In this document: one piece after another, positions 21,678 through 32,510 of the stretch
Position numbering within the stretch: position 1 is the stretch's first letter
How the letters are laid out: every line of letters begins with the position of its first letter
Assembly: GCA_018136815.1 (NCBI GenBank)
Contig: CM030931.1
Span: forward strand, 8,842,153-8,906,152
DNA: 64,000 nucleotides
Direction: 5' to 3'
DNA from: Isochrysis galbana
Taxonomy: Eukaryota > Haptophyta > Isochrysidales > Isochrysidaceae
The notes under the pieces: model-generated
Seen by the model: the letters and a program-made list of their open reading frames with translations, nothing else
Told to the model about the DNA's origin: nothing
Databases searched by the model: none
Program-made: the position numbers and the translations under genes

Positions 21678-23479
21678 ATGTCCTCCCTCGGTCCTCGCGT
21701 GCGCTCCCCCGTCCGCCGCGCTGCCTACCTTCCTGGCTCCACCTACACAGGCGTCGACGAGGGCTATGTAGGGCAGAGGCCAGGCATCCGCCTCACCTCG
21801 TACAAGTTGGACGAGGGAGTCTACACCACCAGCAAGGTGAGAGAGGGGCACACCGGGGGAAGGGAGTCTACACCACCAGCATGGTGAGAGAGGGGCACAC
21901 CGGGGGGGGAGGAAGTCTACACCACCAGGCAGGTGAGAGAGGCGCAAGCGTCCTCGGATCGTAGCTCACCATGCCTGGGTGCGCCTCTCCGGCTTAGGTG
22001 AAGCTGTCTCTCTCCTACGAGGGCGACGGCGCCATGCCGCTCCGACTCAGCCTCACGCTGCCGGAGCGGTGGATGGAGGGGAAGGGCGAGAAGGTGGCCC
22101 GGCTGAGGAAGCCCTTTATTGAGGCGTACCGAAGGAAATGGCCAGGCTCGCGGCTGGCGACGGCGGCGGAGGACGAGTGGGGCTTCGCGATCAAGGACGA
22201 GTCGCTCCTCCTCTTCTCGAAAAAGCGGCTGCAGGACGACGAGTACATCTGTGAGGCGCTCTATGACCGGCAGGAGGTCTCTGTGATGGCCGAGTGGGAC
22301 TGGGAGGACCATGCGCGCTCGCTTGCCGAGCTGCGCAAGGCCGTAGTCGACGAGCTCGCCGTGACGATGCGTCACGTGCTACACGAGCCGAGCTCCATCG
22401 TCCCCGTCACCTCCCGCGCGCAAATCCAGCCGGGCAACACATATGTGCTGCTCACCGGCTGGTACAGGCAGCAGTGCGTAATCGTGACGCCCGAGCACAC
22501 GGTCGCCGATCTCAAGAGCTACCTGCACGCGAAGAATGGTGTGCGTATGCCGATGGAGTCGATTGACATCGGGTTGCGTACAGCCGACGATCAGATTGAG
22601 ATCCTCGACCCCGCCGCCACGCTGCAACAGGTGTACGAGAAGTCCATGGACGGTACGAGCATAGCGACGCCTGCAACGGCACTCACCGTGAGCGAGCGAA
22701 AGCGGACCTCCGGCGCACCGCCCGAGTTCCACGCGGCCGCGGCGTTCGAAGGTGCGCGGCCCGGTCTCGTCTTCAAGCTCGGCCCCCAAGGGCTGGGCTA
22801 TTATTCCGACGAGCGCAGCCGTGCACGCGCGAGCAAAGGCACTGGGGAGGGCGCCGGTGCGAACGGCGCCGGCGCCGATGGGGGAGCTGTCGTCTCCGCA
22901 GCGGAGCACACGGCGGCCGACGCGCGCGCCTCTGTCGACGCAGCTCGCGTCGCTCTCGCGGAGGCGGAGGCCGACTTGCGCGACGGCGTGCAGCTGGGCA
23001 TGCCCGAACGCTTGCGGCTCGCGCTCGAGCGTCGGCGCGATGAGCGTGCCAAATGGCTCAGGCAGTTGGAGGCAGCGGGCACGCCTCGGGAGGGCGTCGA
23101 GTTGGTGCAAGAGACCCTCGACAAATTACGAGTGTCGGACTCCGGGGCGAACGACGACCAGTCTCCTCCTGTGATAGAGGACGTACCAGAGGTTGATACA
23201 GCAGGAGGCGCTGCCCAAGGGAGCGGCGCAGGTGCGGGAGGCGCGCCCTCGTTCCTCGGGCGCGCGATGGTGCTCGGTGTCGGCAAGCGCGTGCAGGACC
23301 GGAAGCACCAGATCTGGCTGCCGTCAGTGCACGACCCGTGGTCGTTCCGCACGCCCGACGATAAGCAGCCCACGGGCGGTACGACCCACGCAGCCGCACT
23401 GCCCGCGCCGCGCGGCTGGACGGCGCCTGCCGAGACGCAACCCATGGTCAACTCGGACGACGCCTGCAGCATCATGTAG
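21678..23479 (+). CDS. Protein of unknown function with a C-terminal CaaX box
   Basis: Exons 21678-21836 and 21998-23479 join in phase 0 (AGCAAG|gtgaga...cttag|GTGAAG) to about 546 aa. The N-terminal half is a mixed globular region without a name I can give (LSYEGDGAMPLRLSLTLPERW; a DEWGFAIKDESLLLFSKKRL stretch). Around residue 300 is PGLVFKLGPQGLGYYSD, a short FKxGPxGLGYY motif seen in various protist proteins. A helical Ala/Arg/Glu-rich segment follows (about 320-420). The protein ends DDACSIM. C-S-I-M is a good prenylation box, so the product is probably farnesylated and attached to a cytosolic membrane face. The intron carries tandem copies of the 5' splice junction. A CT/C tract touches the start codon. 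Confidence 0.75.
21817..21950 (+). repeat. Triplicated 5' splice junction in the intron of the CaaX gene
   Basis: Three tandem units of 47-49 bp carry GTCTACACCACCAG...GGTGAGAGAGG. The first is the exon end plus donor (gt at 21837); copies have gt at 21884 and 21933. Only the first donor keeps the protein open, because using the third adds a segment with an in-frame TGA. Confidence 0.85.
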
Positions 23480-24561
23480 CCCAGTCAGCCCTTGTATTAC
23501 TCTACCGAGAAGCGAGCCTGCCTGCGTTGTGGCGTGCCCGCGAATCGGCTGATGCCCCTGCCGAAGGGCTTGCCATCGCCATGCGACGCCCAGAGCCAAG
23601 CGAGGCGTGTGCAGTAGGCCCAAGTTGACCAAATTTGGCCAACGCTACGAATTTCTTTTTGATGGCCTAGTGCAGCTAGGAGTACACAGCCGCCCTTGAT
23701 CGTTGCGCGAAGCAACTATGGCCCCCGGCCGAGTGTGCGTCCGAGGGTTGGCTCCGTGTGCTTGTGCTTTGTCTGTTCGCCGATGCCTGGTCGGCTGTAT
23801 TGTGTGCGCGCTCCCCACCTTCTTCAATCCTCACAATGCACAATGAGCGAGCGCGGTCGCATCGGCCTACGTTGCATCGATTCGCCGCGAATCCCACCTT
23901 CGTTATATGCCACTGTGCAAAGTGCGGGGGAAGGGGGAGGCGAGCCGCCGCGAGCCGCTGGCAGCGGCGCGTCTCCCTGCTTTAAGTGCCGCCACCGCCG
24001 CATGCCGCGCCGCCTGGTGCTGGCTTCGCTCCAGTGCCGCGGCCATGGCGACCTCTCACGCCGCGAGCTCGTCGCGCAGCTATAGGGCGGTCAGACAGCA
24101 AACCGCTTTTTTAACATCTAATGGTAAGGTCGTCTAAGTCTAAGTAAGGGTGAAAATTGACCAAATCAAGATTGAGGATTCATCACGAGATTTTTGGATA
24201 TGGTGACCGGATAGGTGTGTAACTAGCACATATTCGGTGCCATTTGCTCACCAGACGCCCCACGGTAGCTCCCACCACAACGATGTGTAACAAGTTATTT
24301 GTAATAATGACGTGCGAGGTAGGTAGAGGTGGAGGTGCAGGTAGGTCGGCGTCGGACGCTTGCGCGCGATCGCTAGTTGCGAGTTTTTTTGTGTGTTCCT
24401 CAAGGGAAACGTGCTGCGGACGTACATGCGGCACCACAAATTGCCACAAGTTTGACGACAAGTTTGGGCAGTGAGCTACAAGAATCACGCAAGTTGGGCC
24501 GACAAGTTTGGGCGAATTCGGCTAAAAGTTTTTACCCACCCCTAACACAAAGTCGAACACA
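23480..24561. other. Intergenic
   Basis: No gene supported. A lone TAGGGCGGTCAGACAG end (about 24084) belongs to the short inverted-repeat family of 11471-11587; no partner end was found nearby. Confidence 0.5.
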
Positions 24562-25987
24562 AGACGCAGACCCGCAGAGGCCAAGGGAGCTCACACCAAC
24601 ACCAAGCACTGTTAGCCCGGTCACTCACTCATTGTAACCACTATCTTCCACCTCCCCTGGGTGTCCAAGGATTCCTCAGGGTCCACCGCTACCTGCCCCG
24701 CCAGCCGCCTCCCCCCTCCGAACGACCCCCTCCCGCCCCACGAAAGGCAATGGCGTCGGTGAGGGACCCCCTCCCGGAGGCCGGAGGCCGGAGGCCGGAG
24801 GCCCTCCCTTCCCCCGCGCGTGGCGGGCTATTTTGGGAGATTGAGGCGGGCGCTCACGGGAGGGAATCGGAATGCTGAATGTGGGGCGCATCACTACTAG
24901 AAACGCGGAGCTTCCGCGACGTCCGATCGCCCGCGATCGGCCGAAGAATGAGAATGGCCTGGAGGTGGTGGCCATGGAGAGCCCAGAGCTCTCACGAGCA
25001 GGGTGGGGAGTCACTAGTCACTAGCTAGTAGGTCGCACGCTGGTTCTTGAGGGTCGCACACACTCGCACTAACCCATCCTGGCCCCTCGCACCGCAGGAA
25101 TGCCTCGATTCGATCCGGCCCGACGCCGAGGGCCATGGCCCCTACGGTTAGAAAGTTCTGTCCTTAAACTAAGGACGGTGTCCTTAAAAATCTATGAAAT
25201 CTAAGGACTTTGGCCTTCAATGCCTTTGATGTGCCTTAGAGTGAGCTTTTGAGACATCCCACCCCCTGAAGCAAATCATCATTACCTCCCATTCAACCTA
25301 AGCTCTCCCCATGACCAACTCTGCAGAGCTTGTCTTCGTTCACTTTTGCTGCCACATTCAGCATGCGGTGTTGCACTCGGACGATTCGCTCACGCGGGAG
25401 GAGTTTTTTTTAGCCCTTTTGAGCCGTATGTTGACAAATTGGGCCGTTGGATGGCAAAATCACGCTTCGTCGAATGGGGGTTAGTGCGAGTGTGTGCGAC
25501 CCTCAAGAACCAGCGTGCGACCTACTAGTGACTCCCCACCCTGCTCGTGAGAGCTCTGGGCTCTCCATGGTCCATGGCCACCACCTCCAGGCCATTCTCA
25601 TTCTTCGGCCGATCGCGGGCGATCGGACGTCGCGGAAGCTCCGCGTTTCTAGTAGTGATGCGCCCCACATTCAGCATTCCGATTCCCTCCCGTGAGCGTC
25701 CGCCTCAATCTCCCAAAATAGCCCGCCACGCGCGGGGGAAGGGAGGGCCTCCGGCCTCCGGCCTCCGGCCTCCGGGAGGGGGTCCCTCACCGACGCCATT
25801 GCCTTTCGTGGGGCGGGAGGGGGTCGTTCGGAGGGGGGAGGCGGCTGGCGGGGCAGGTAGCGGTGGACCCTGAGGAATCCTTGGACACCCAGGGGAGGTG
25901 GAAGATAGTGGTTACAGTGAGTGAGTGACCGGGCTAACAGTGCTTGGTGTTGGTGTGAGCTCCCTTGGCCTCTGCGGGTCTGCGTCT
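24562..25987. mobile_element. 1.43-kb palindrome: two ~510-bp inverted arms around a ~400-bp centre
   Basis: Left arm 24562-25075 and right arm 25478-25987 are near-perfect reverse complements. Visible differences are few: a 7-bp insertion near 25568 (CCATGGTCCATGG), a short GTCACTAG duplication in the left arm, and scattered bases. Within each arm lies TAGCCCGGTCACTCACT (24613-24629 and 25920-25936 reversed), a terminus also found at 30521 and 37062. The centre (25076-25477) holds no gene but includes a segment shared with 44050-44135. Probably a transposon with long inverted repeats, or an inverted duplication of one. Confidence 0.85.
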
Positions 25988-26956
25988 GCGGGAGGCTCCC
26001 CGCAGGCACGCTAGCAGCCCCTGGAGCCATCGACGCCGGCGCGTGCCGGCTGCGCTGCGCGGTCGCTTGCGAAGCTCTAGCCTCTACTCTACTCGTTTGT
26101 CCTTTGTCCATCCTCCATCCTCCGTCTTGAGGTCAGCGGCAAGCGGCAAGAGATGGCCGGGGGAGGGTTTTTTTTGTAGATGCGCCGTCGAGGGCGGCGC
26201 GAGGCGAAGGCGCCGGGGGGGGGGGGAGATTTCTTTTTTCTCCCGCCGCGCGCAAAGGGGGCGTCTCTCTCTCTCCTCTCCTCCTCCTCTCTCTCTCCCC
26301 CTCTCTGCCTTTCCCTCTCTCTTCTCTCTCTCTCACTCTACTTTCTCTTCTGTTTTCTCTCCCTCCCTCGTCTCTCTCTTAAACCCTGACCTCCACCCCC
26401 TCCTCCCTCTTTTTCTCCCGCTCTCTCCACCTCCTCTCCCTCTCATCTCTCCGTCTCACCTCTCTCTCTTCTCTGCCTCTCTCTCTTTCTCTTCCTCTCC
26501 TCCGCCTCCCAGCTTTCCTCTTCTCTCTTCTCTCTTTCTCATCTTCGAGTAAAAATCCTTTCGACTCCTACTCTCCCCCCCTCTCTCTCTCTCTGTCGCT
26601 GATTTCTTTCTCTCTCTATCTATCTCTCTCATCATCATCTCTCTCTCTCTCTCTCTCTCTCTCCCTCCCCCCCCCCTCCCCCCTCTTGGTCTCTCCCCCA
26701 CACTCCTTTCCCTTTTTCTCCACCCTTCCTCCTCACCCTCCTCCGCTCTCCATCATCTCCATTCTCTCACGGCTTCTTCCGCATAATCATCGCCTTCTCT
26801 CTCATCACACGCCTCTCTCTCCCTCTCTCCGCCTCCACTCTCTCTCTCCCTTGCTTCCCCCCCCCCCTCTCCCTCCTTTTCTCTCCTTCTTCCCGTCCTC
26901 CCAACGCCTTCTTCCCTGTTACGCGCCCCTAAACAAACCCCTACCCCACCGTCTCC

Positions 26957-27008
<52 letters not shown>

Positions 27009-27033
27009 TCTCCCTCTCTCCCTCTCTCTCTCC

Positions 27034-27077
<44 letters not shown>

Positions 27078-27094
27078 CCCCCCCCCCTTCCCCC
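25988..27094. repeat. CT-rich tract upstream of the multi-pass membrane gene
   Basis: From about 26255 to 27090 the sense strand is dominated by CT, CCCT and TTCTCT, with long pure (CT)n runs at 26640-26662 and 26960-27075. It ends in a C-run a few bases before ATG 27095. Frames through it are Ser/Leu/Pro only. Confidence 0.9.
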
Positions 27095-29812
27095 ATGGCC
27101 ACTCTCACAGAAAACCAGAGGCTCAACCCCGGTGGCAGCAACGCCGTCAACATCGAGCCGCCCATGCCCTACCCTTCCTGGTACAACTTTGTGGGCTCTG
27201 GCACTCGCGACGCCGCCGTCAACCAGCCTCCCAACCCTGGGGGAGGCTTCCCAGGCTTCCTGGGGGGCCAGCCCATGAATCCACGGCCTCCGAAGGCCAG
27301 GCCAAACCCTCAGCCCCTCCCCCAACAGCAGCAGAACCTCGAGGCCTTTGTGGAGCCCACACGCAACTGGGACAGCGAGCTCAACCCGTTCATCCGCGGA
27401 GGAGGAGAGACGACGGCCGCCTACCCTTCCGTTGGGAACAGCGAGTACGGGCTCATGTTCCAGACCAACGGGGAGCCGCTCCCACTCTATCCCGCGCCCC
27501 GGCCCACCGAGATCCTGCCCACGCGCCTCATCTTCCCTGGACCGCTCAGCTCCGCTCAGACGCGGCTTCAGCCGGTCCCCGACAATGCCGTGATGAGCGC
27601 CGCCAACCAGGCGTGGTACGACTCGCTCCCAATCGGGGGCGCCCTCGTGTCCAGCGTGGGCGGGCCTGCCGGGGCCACACCGGTCGCCGCCAAGCCGGGC
27701 GGAGAGTTCTCGTCCTTCGCGGGCAACTACCCTCCGTACCTGGCGTGGGAAGTCCAAAACGTCTTCTGGACGGGGGTCTGGGTCAACCTCAGCGCCTACC
27801 TCGAGAAGGCGGCCTCGATCCAGGTGAACGGCTCCATCGAGCTGGGCGCCGAGGGGATGCAGTTCGCCGCCATCGAAGGGAACCGCGCCGTGCTCGATCG
27901 CGAGATGTACTCCCCGTACCCGACGCAGGTGCGAGTTGCCAGCGGGGCGCGGGCGGGCGAGGGTTGCAAGACGGCGGGCCGCGGCGCGGGCGTTCGGCGG
28001 GCGCACTCACGGCGGTGCCACTGTGCCGGAGGGCCGGGCGCGAAGGCAGATATCCCGTGCGGCAGCACGCGGATCGACGCCGGCCTCGCGCCGGCTCAGG
28101 AGGGGCCGGGGGGCACGCGTGTGGCGTCGCTCCGCGGAGGGAATGGAGGGCGGCCCACGCGGCCGAAGCGCATCACGCCCCCCCCCCCCCCTCCAGGTGG
28201 ACGGCGGCGGCTTCTTCGGCTGGCTGGGCTGCCGCGCCTGCTGGCCTTGCACGCAGCAGTGCTGGTTCCTCGGCCTTGTGTGCGGCCTGGAGAAGTACGG
28301 CATCGCCATCATCGCCATCGTGCTCTTGCTCTTCGAGCTGAGCTTGATGGAGGGCATCCTCGTCACAGGTGCACGAGCTGGCAAGAGCTGGCCGGTCTGA
28401 CCAGCGCGCCTCGGGAGCTGCTCGGAGCGCGCGGGCGCCTCCTCGTTCTCACCACTTGCCCTGCCCGCGCGCCTGCACGTAGACTTCATTGGCGTCGTCC
28501 CTCGCACCGCCACCTGGGGCGACTTCTTCTATGCCGACGCACCCATCGCCCCACGTGTGGCGACGGGCTTCGTCTACCTCATCTTTTGGATCCTGCTCAT
28601 CGGCTTCTGCTTCAGGAAGCTCAAGCCGATTTCGTACTTTCGACAGTTGGGAGGTGGGCGGATCCTGCTCCGGTCACTCGCCGATAACTTTGAGGCGCAG
28701 GTAGCAGTGCAATCCACCGTCTTCCGCGCGCGACCGCCAGGCGCCGTCGCGCTCATCCCTCCCTTTTTGTCACAAGCCCCTCCAGGAGGGGCTCTTGACG
28801 CCTCCGCTCCCCTCCCCCAACCCCCTCCCCGCTCGCCACCCCAGTCCTACTCGTACTGCAACATGATCTTTTGGACCATCCTATTTGAGTTCGATACGGT
28901 CATCGTGCCCGCGTATTTCCCATTCGTCCTCACCCTTTTGGTCGTGGAGGTGCGTCGGCATGAGAGGGAGGGGGGCTGCGAAGGCGCACCGTGCTCCGGT
29001 GTGTGTCGCCGGGTGTGCGTCAGCCTGCGCCTCTCACGTGTGACGTCGTCGTCCCGTGCACCCCCCGCCTTCGCGCGTAGACGTACGAGGGCAACATCCG
29101 GGAGGCGGCCATTCTGCTCCTCATTTTCTATCTCGTCGACAACCTGCATTCGATGGCGCTACAGTTTGTCCACTACCTGGCGTGCGTCCCCGCGTGGCTG
29201 ATCGACCCCAAGATCAACGGCTTCGCCGCATCGGGCCCAGGCATCAACCAGTTTGTTCGAGGTGCCCGCGTCGACCGTGAGCTGAACACGCTCAATTACA
29301 TCTACTTGTGGACCACCGGCCTCGGCTTCCTCGTGTTGCTCATCCTAGTTAAGATCCAGATGACGATGCTCTACCTGTGGGTGGTCCCCATCGTCGTGGC
29401 GTGGTACTGCCTCGCCTGGCAGGCCATTCCGTACTGCATGCACGGCTGGCCAGTCTGCCCACGGCACACTGGCCCGTGCGTTACGATGACCGCCATCGCC
29501 ACCAGCCTCGTCTTCATCGCCATCTTTTGCTTCCACCACGCTTGTTTCCTCTTCCCTTGCCTGTGCGCGCCCGAGGTCCCCGGCTACCTCTTCTTCCCGC
29601 CCAACGGCCGGATCGACAGTCCGCTGACTGGCGTCTTCGATGCCAATTACAACCTCTTTCTCCGACGGTTCGGTGCGACAGAAGGTTGGGATTGCGTGTG
29701 GTCGCCGCCCGCCGAGCTCACCGACGAGACCGCTGCGCGAATGCTCGAGGAGGGCACCGCGCTCAGCCCAATCCTCGCCTTCTTCACCAACGCCATGCAG
29801 GGATGGGCGTAG
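27095..29812 (+). CDS. Multi-pass membrane protein of unknown family
   Basis: Five exons: 27095-27928, 28197-28368, 28483-28700, 28845-28949 and 29081-29812. GT-AG introns keep phases 0, 1, 0, 0 and give about 686 aa. The N-terminal ~230 residues are Pro/Asn/Gln-rich and soluble. Exon 2 adds a Cys/Trp-rich turn (GWLGCRACWPCTQQCW) and a hydrophobic helix (IAIIAIVLLLF). At least six further hydrophobic segments follow, in exon 3 (VYLIFWILLIGF), exon 4 (VLTLLVV) and exon 5 (AAILLLIFYLV, FLVLLILV, VVPIVVAWYCL, TSLVFIAIFCF). The end is a short acidic tail. The topology suggests a transporter, channel-associated or signalling membrane protein, but I do not recognise a signature. Exon joins are supported by conserved membrane segments reading across them. 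Confidence 0.75.
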
Positions 29813-30957
29813 GGCCCTGACATGGTATCTATGGCGCGGGCCCACCGATGGCGATTCAAAGCATGGTGCGCCTTCATAGAAGGCGCGCATGCATTGCTAG
29901 CGTCATCTCGCGTTTGCACACCAATTCCGTGAAGGCTGTCGGCGTGGCGCGCGAACCTCCGTATCAGGCATGCTGTAATCGGTGTAGAGCTGTAGCAGCG
30001 GCCTCCCCAAGGCACTTGGCGGGTGCGCTTAAGCGTGACAAGATCGGTTGGGAATTAGGCAGGGATGCTGAGTAAATGGTGAAAGGGAATGCGTTGGGCT
30101 AGATGGTCGGGCGTCGAGCGCAAGTGCACAAGGTTGCGTGGGGCTCCTTGTGATACGTGATACCGCAACACCGATTCCATGTCATCGGCCTTACACGGTT
30201 TGGTGTGACATTGCATTCTTGTGCTTGTTCGCGGCCTTGTCCTTGGTAGCGTATGAAAAATAAGTCTTGTACTCTGTTGTGCATCAGGAGAGAGCGCCAT
30301 TCCTCATTGCCCATGCACACGTTCGCAGCATTTCCACCCCCCTTGTCGTGAGGGTTGCTCGCTTTTGGCTTTTGGGGCTTTACTATAAAAATACATAGGA
30401 GGTGCCTCAAGCCCCACTTAGACGATGACACCGCACCTCTCGCGATCTTGTGGTGGAGCCCTGGAGGCCGCAGTGTGGTGGCCCTCGTTGCTCCGTTGTC
30501 GCAACCGGAGACCCATCGTCTAGCCCGGTCACTCACTAGGGGGGTGCGAAGGGCACCATCGGTAATGGGCAAACGAGGACCTTGCAATAAGCTCCCTATA
30601 GGTTCCGGTATGAGAGATCAGCAAAAAAAATCCGGGTACGGGGGAAGGAACTTCTCGTCATGAAAAGAAACGGCCCTTACAGCTCTCTCTCGCGCCGCGA
30701 GCTGTCGCTCGAGAAATAAAAAGACTGCGCCTCGAGATACCTGCCACCGTGGTTCCCGTAGGCGCCTTGAGCCTCTCCCTCCTCATCCCTCTCCTGTCGC
30801 CAGCCGCCCCCCTCCGCCCGTTTGCTAACGCAAACGAGTCCCGTTTCTCACCGCACTCCATCGGGGAGGTTGCAAAACCCCCCCTCTCCCTCTCTCCGTT
30901 CTCCTCCACCTCTGCCCCTGCGGCGCGTCGCCATGCGGCGCGCCACGCACGGTCTGC
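29813..30957. other. Intergenic with one dispersed repeat
   Basis: 30521-30640 is the reverse of 20040-20160 and starts with TAGCCCGGTCACTCACT. The rest shows only short frames with no motif. Confidence 0.55.
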
Positions 30958-30972
30958 TCTCATAGGCCGCCC

Positions 30973-32117
30973 CCCCTTGAAAAACTATTGTTATAGTTTG
31001 AACTATGGAGCGTGCCGCGACCGCTCCCGAGCCCCAGGCGACCCTCGCCACCGCGCCCCACCTGGGACGCCCCATGCCGCCCGAGGCGGCTCGTCAGAAA
31101 GCCCTCTCAGAGCCCATCCAGCCCATCCAAACCACGCCCGCGCAAGCTCGCGGGGTGGCGAGCACTGGCACCGAACAGGTTGCCCCCATGGCTCTGCGTA
31201 GCATGCAGGGGGTCTTTGAGACCCCCTCCAACAGTGGGAAACCCTCCCACCCCAAGAGCACCTCATGTGGGAGGGCAGCTCAGCTGCCCTCCCCATGGTG
31301 GAAACCTCTACCATCAGTGCACCCAACATGGGAGGGCACTTCACAACCATCAATCTCCTACGGAGAGCAACTTGTGCCTCTGTTTTTCAACATGTTGACT
31401 CACTTCTCGTTTTCACCCCACTCCTGTGGGCCACAAGAACCTACAACTCAGTGCCCTGCCTTGGGCCCTCATTCAACACTTGACTCCCTCTCCTACTCTC
31501 CCTTCCCTCTAGAACCAACCCAAACAGCACGAACCCCCTCGCCCTCTGTTCAAAGCACCAAAAATTTCAACTCAAGACCCTTGTTGATACACTTCAGGTT
31601 TTCACCCCACTCTTGTGGGCCACAATTACCTACAACTCAGTGCCCTGCCTTGGGCCCTCTTCCAACACTTCACTCCCTCTCCCACTCCCTCTTCCAACTA
31701 CAACTAACCCAAGAAGCACAAACCCCCTTGCCCTCGGCTTCAAGCACCAAAAATTTCGACTCAAGACCAGAGGGAGGACATGTTTTGAGGCGGCGTCGCT
31801 GCCCATGCCTAGCGCAAGGGTATAGCGCCCCCACTCAGACATCTCCTTCCCCACAGCTCCTCTCTGAGGAGTTGCTCCTCTCCCTCCCATTAGGCCCCCT
31901 TGCCTGCGAGACCAGAACAGGATCTTGGCGTAGGGGGCTGTCTGAGTATGGAGGGAGGGGCGCTCTGGCTAGCGCAGGTAGAAAGCTAGTGAAGAGCTGG
32001 GTGGCATAAGGGGGGAAGGGTGCTTGCGCTTGCCGCGGCAGGGTGTCCTGTCTTGAGTGAGCGCTAGTCCCGTTCCTTTGCCGCGCCGCGACCCATAAGA
32101 ATTTGTTAAAAATTAAA
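30973..32117 (+). mobile_element. 'M-C' retroelement, 1145 bp, 15-bp target duplication
   Basis: Flanked by TCTCATAGGCCGCCC at 30958-30972 and 32118-32132. The 5' end has the hairpin AAACTATTGTTATAGTTT (30982-30999), 5 nt, then ATGGAGCG. An uninterrupted frame of 334 aa (31005-32009) begins MERAATAPEPQATLATAPHL and contains two ~190-bp tandem units (SPHSCGPQxPTTQCPALGP...STKNF). The 3' end is TTGTTAAAAATTAAA. This is the most intact member of the family. There is no reverse transcriptase, so mobilisation by a LINE in trans is inferred from the target duplication and tail. Confidence 0.88.
31005..32009 (+). CDS. Hypothetical 334-aa protein of the 'M' retroelement
   Basis: Starts at the ATG after the element's hairpin. 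Low complexity, rich in Pro, Ser, Thr, Gln and Leu, with two internal ~64-residue repeats followed by a basic RRRRCP segment. The copy at 11938-12759 shares the first ~200 residues, then shifts frame. No known domain. Conservation of the start and N-terminus between copies, and of a similar Met-Glu-Arg-Ala start at 58561, hints at a real product, but the frame may be fortuitous. Confidence 0.4.
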   Translation: MERAATAPEPQATLATAPHLGRPMPPEAARQKALSEPIQPIQTTPAQARGVASTGTEQVAPMALRSMQGVFETPSNSGKPSHPKSTSCGRAAQLPSPWWKPLPSVHPTWEGTSQPSISYGEQLVPLFFNMLTHFSFSPHSCGPQEPTTQCPALGPHSTLDSLSYSPFPLEPTQTARTPSPSVQSTKNFNSRPLLIHFRFSPHSCGPQLPTTQCPALGPLPTLHSLSHSLFQLQLTQEAQTPLPSASSTKNFDSRPEGGHVLRRRRCPCLAQGYSAPTQTSPSPQLLSEELLLSLPLGPLACETRTGSWRRGLSEYGGRGALASAGRKLVKSWVA

Positions 32118-32386
32118 TCTCATAGGCCGCCCTTTGGGGGCTCTCAGAGGGCCGCCAGCCAGGGCAGCTCAGGGGGCATTGGAGGCTGGGGCTCAGCCCT
32201 TGCCCCCCCCTGCCTCTCCCACGCTTGCCTCGCTGGCCCTGGGAGCCGCCCGAAGCCTTCTGTCTGGCCCTAGCGACCAGGGATGGGGGGGCGGAGTCAG
32301 CTCGAGGGCAAGGGCAGGCCCATGCTGGGCGTGGGAGTGCGAGTAACGGCCCGCGCCCACTAGGGGTCTGGGCCAGAGTCTTGATT

Positions 32387-32510
32387 GCCCAGCCCCTGCC
32401 AGAGGGCAGGGGCTAGGGTTGATTGTACCGGCCCGCACCCCGTGGGGCGTCCGCGATGGAGAGAGGGGGGCGCGAGGCCCCCATTGACCCCCACTTATAA
32501 AAGTAGGTTG
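32387..32510 (+). repeat. Short structured repeat, copy 2 (SINE candidate)
   Basis: Longer copy of 14172-14258, with the extra 5' part CAGCCCCTGCCAGAGGGCAG. The terminal TTATAAAAGTAGGTTG is repeated once more at about 32528-32543, as if the 3' end were duplicated. Confidence 0.8.

Noticed and set aside
24562-25987. Palindrome dismissed as a pure assembly artefact
   Set aside because: The arms differ by several bases and small indels, so they are not a simple copied read; kept as a real but unverified structure.
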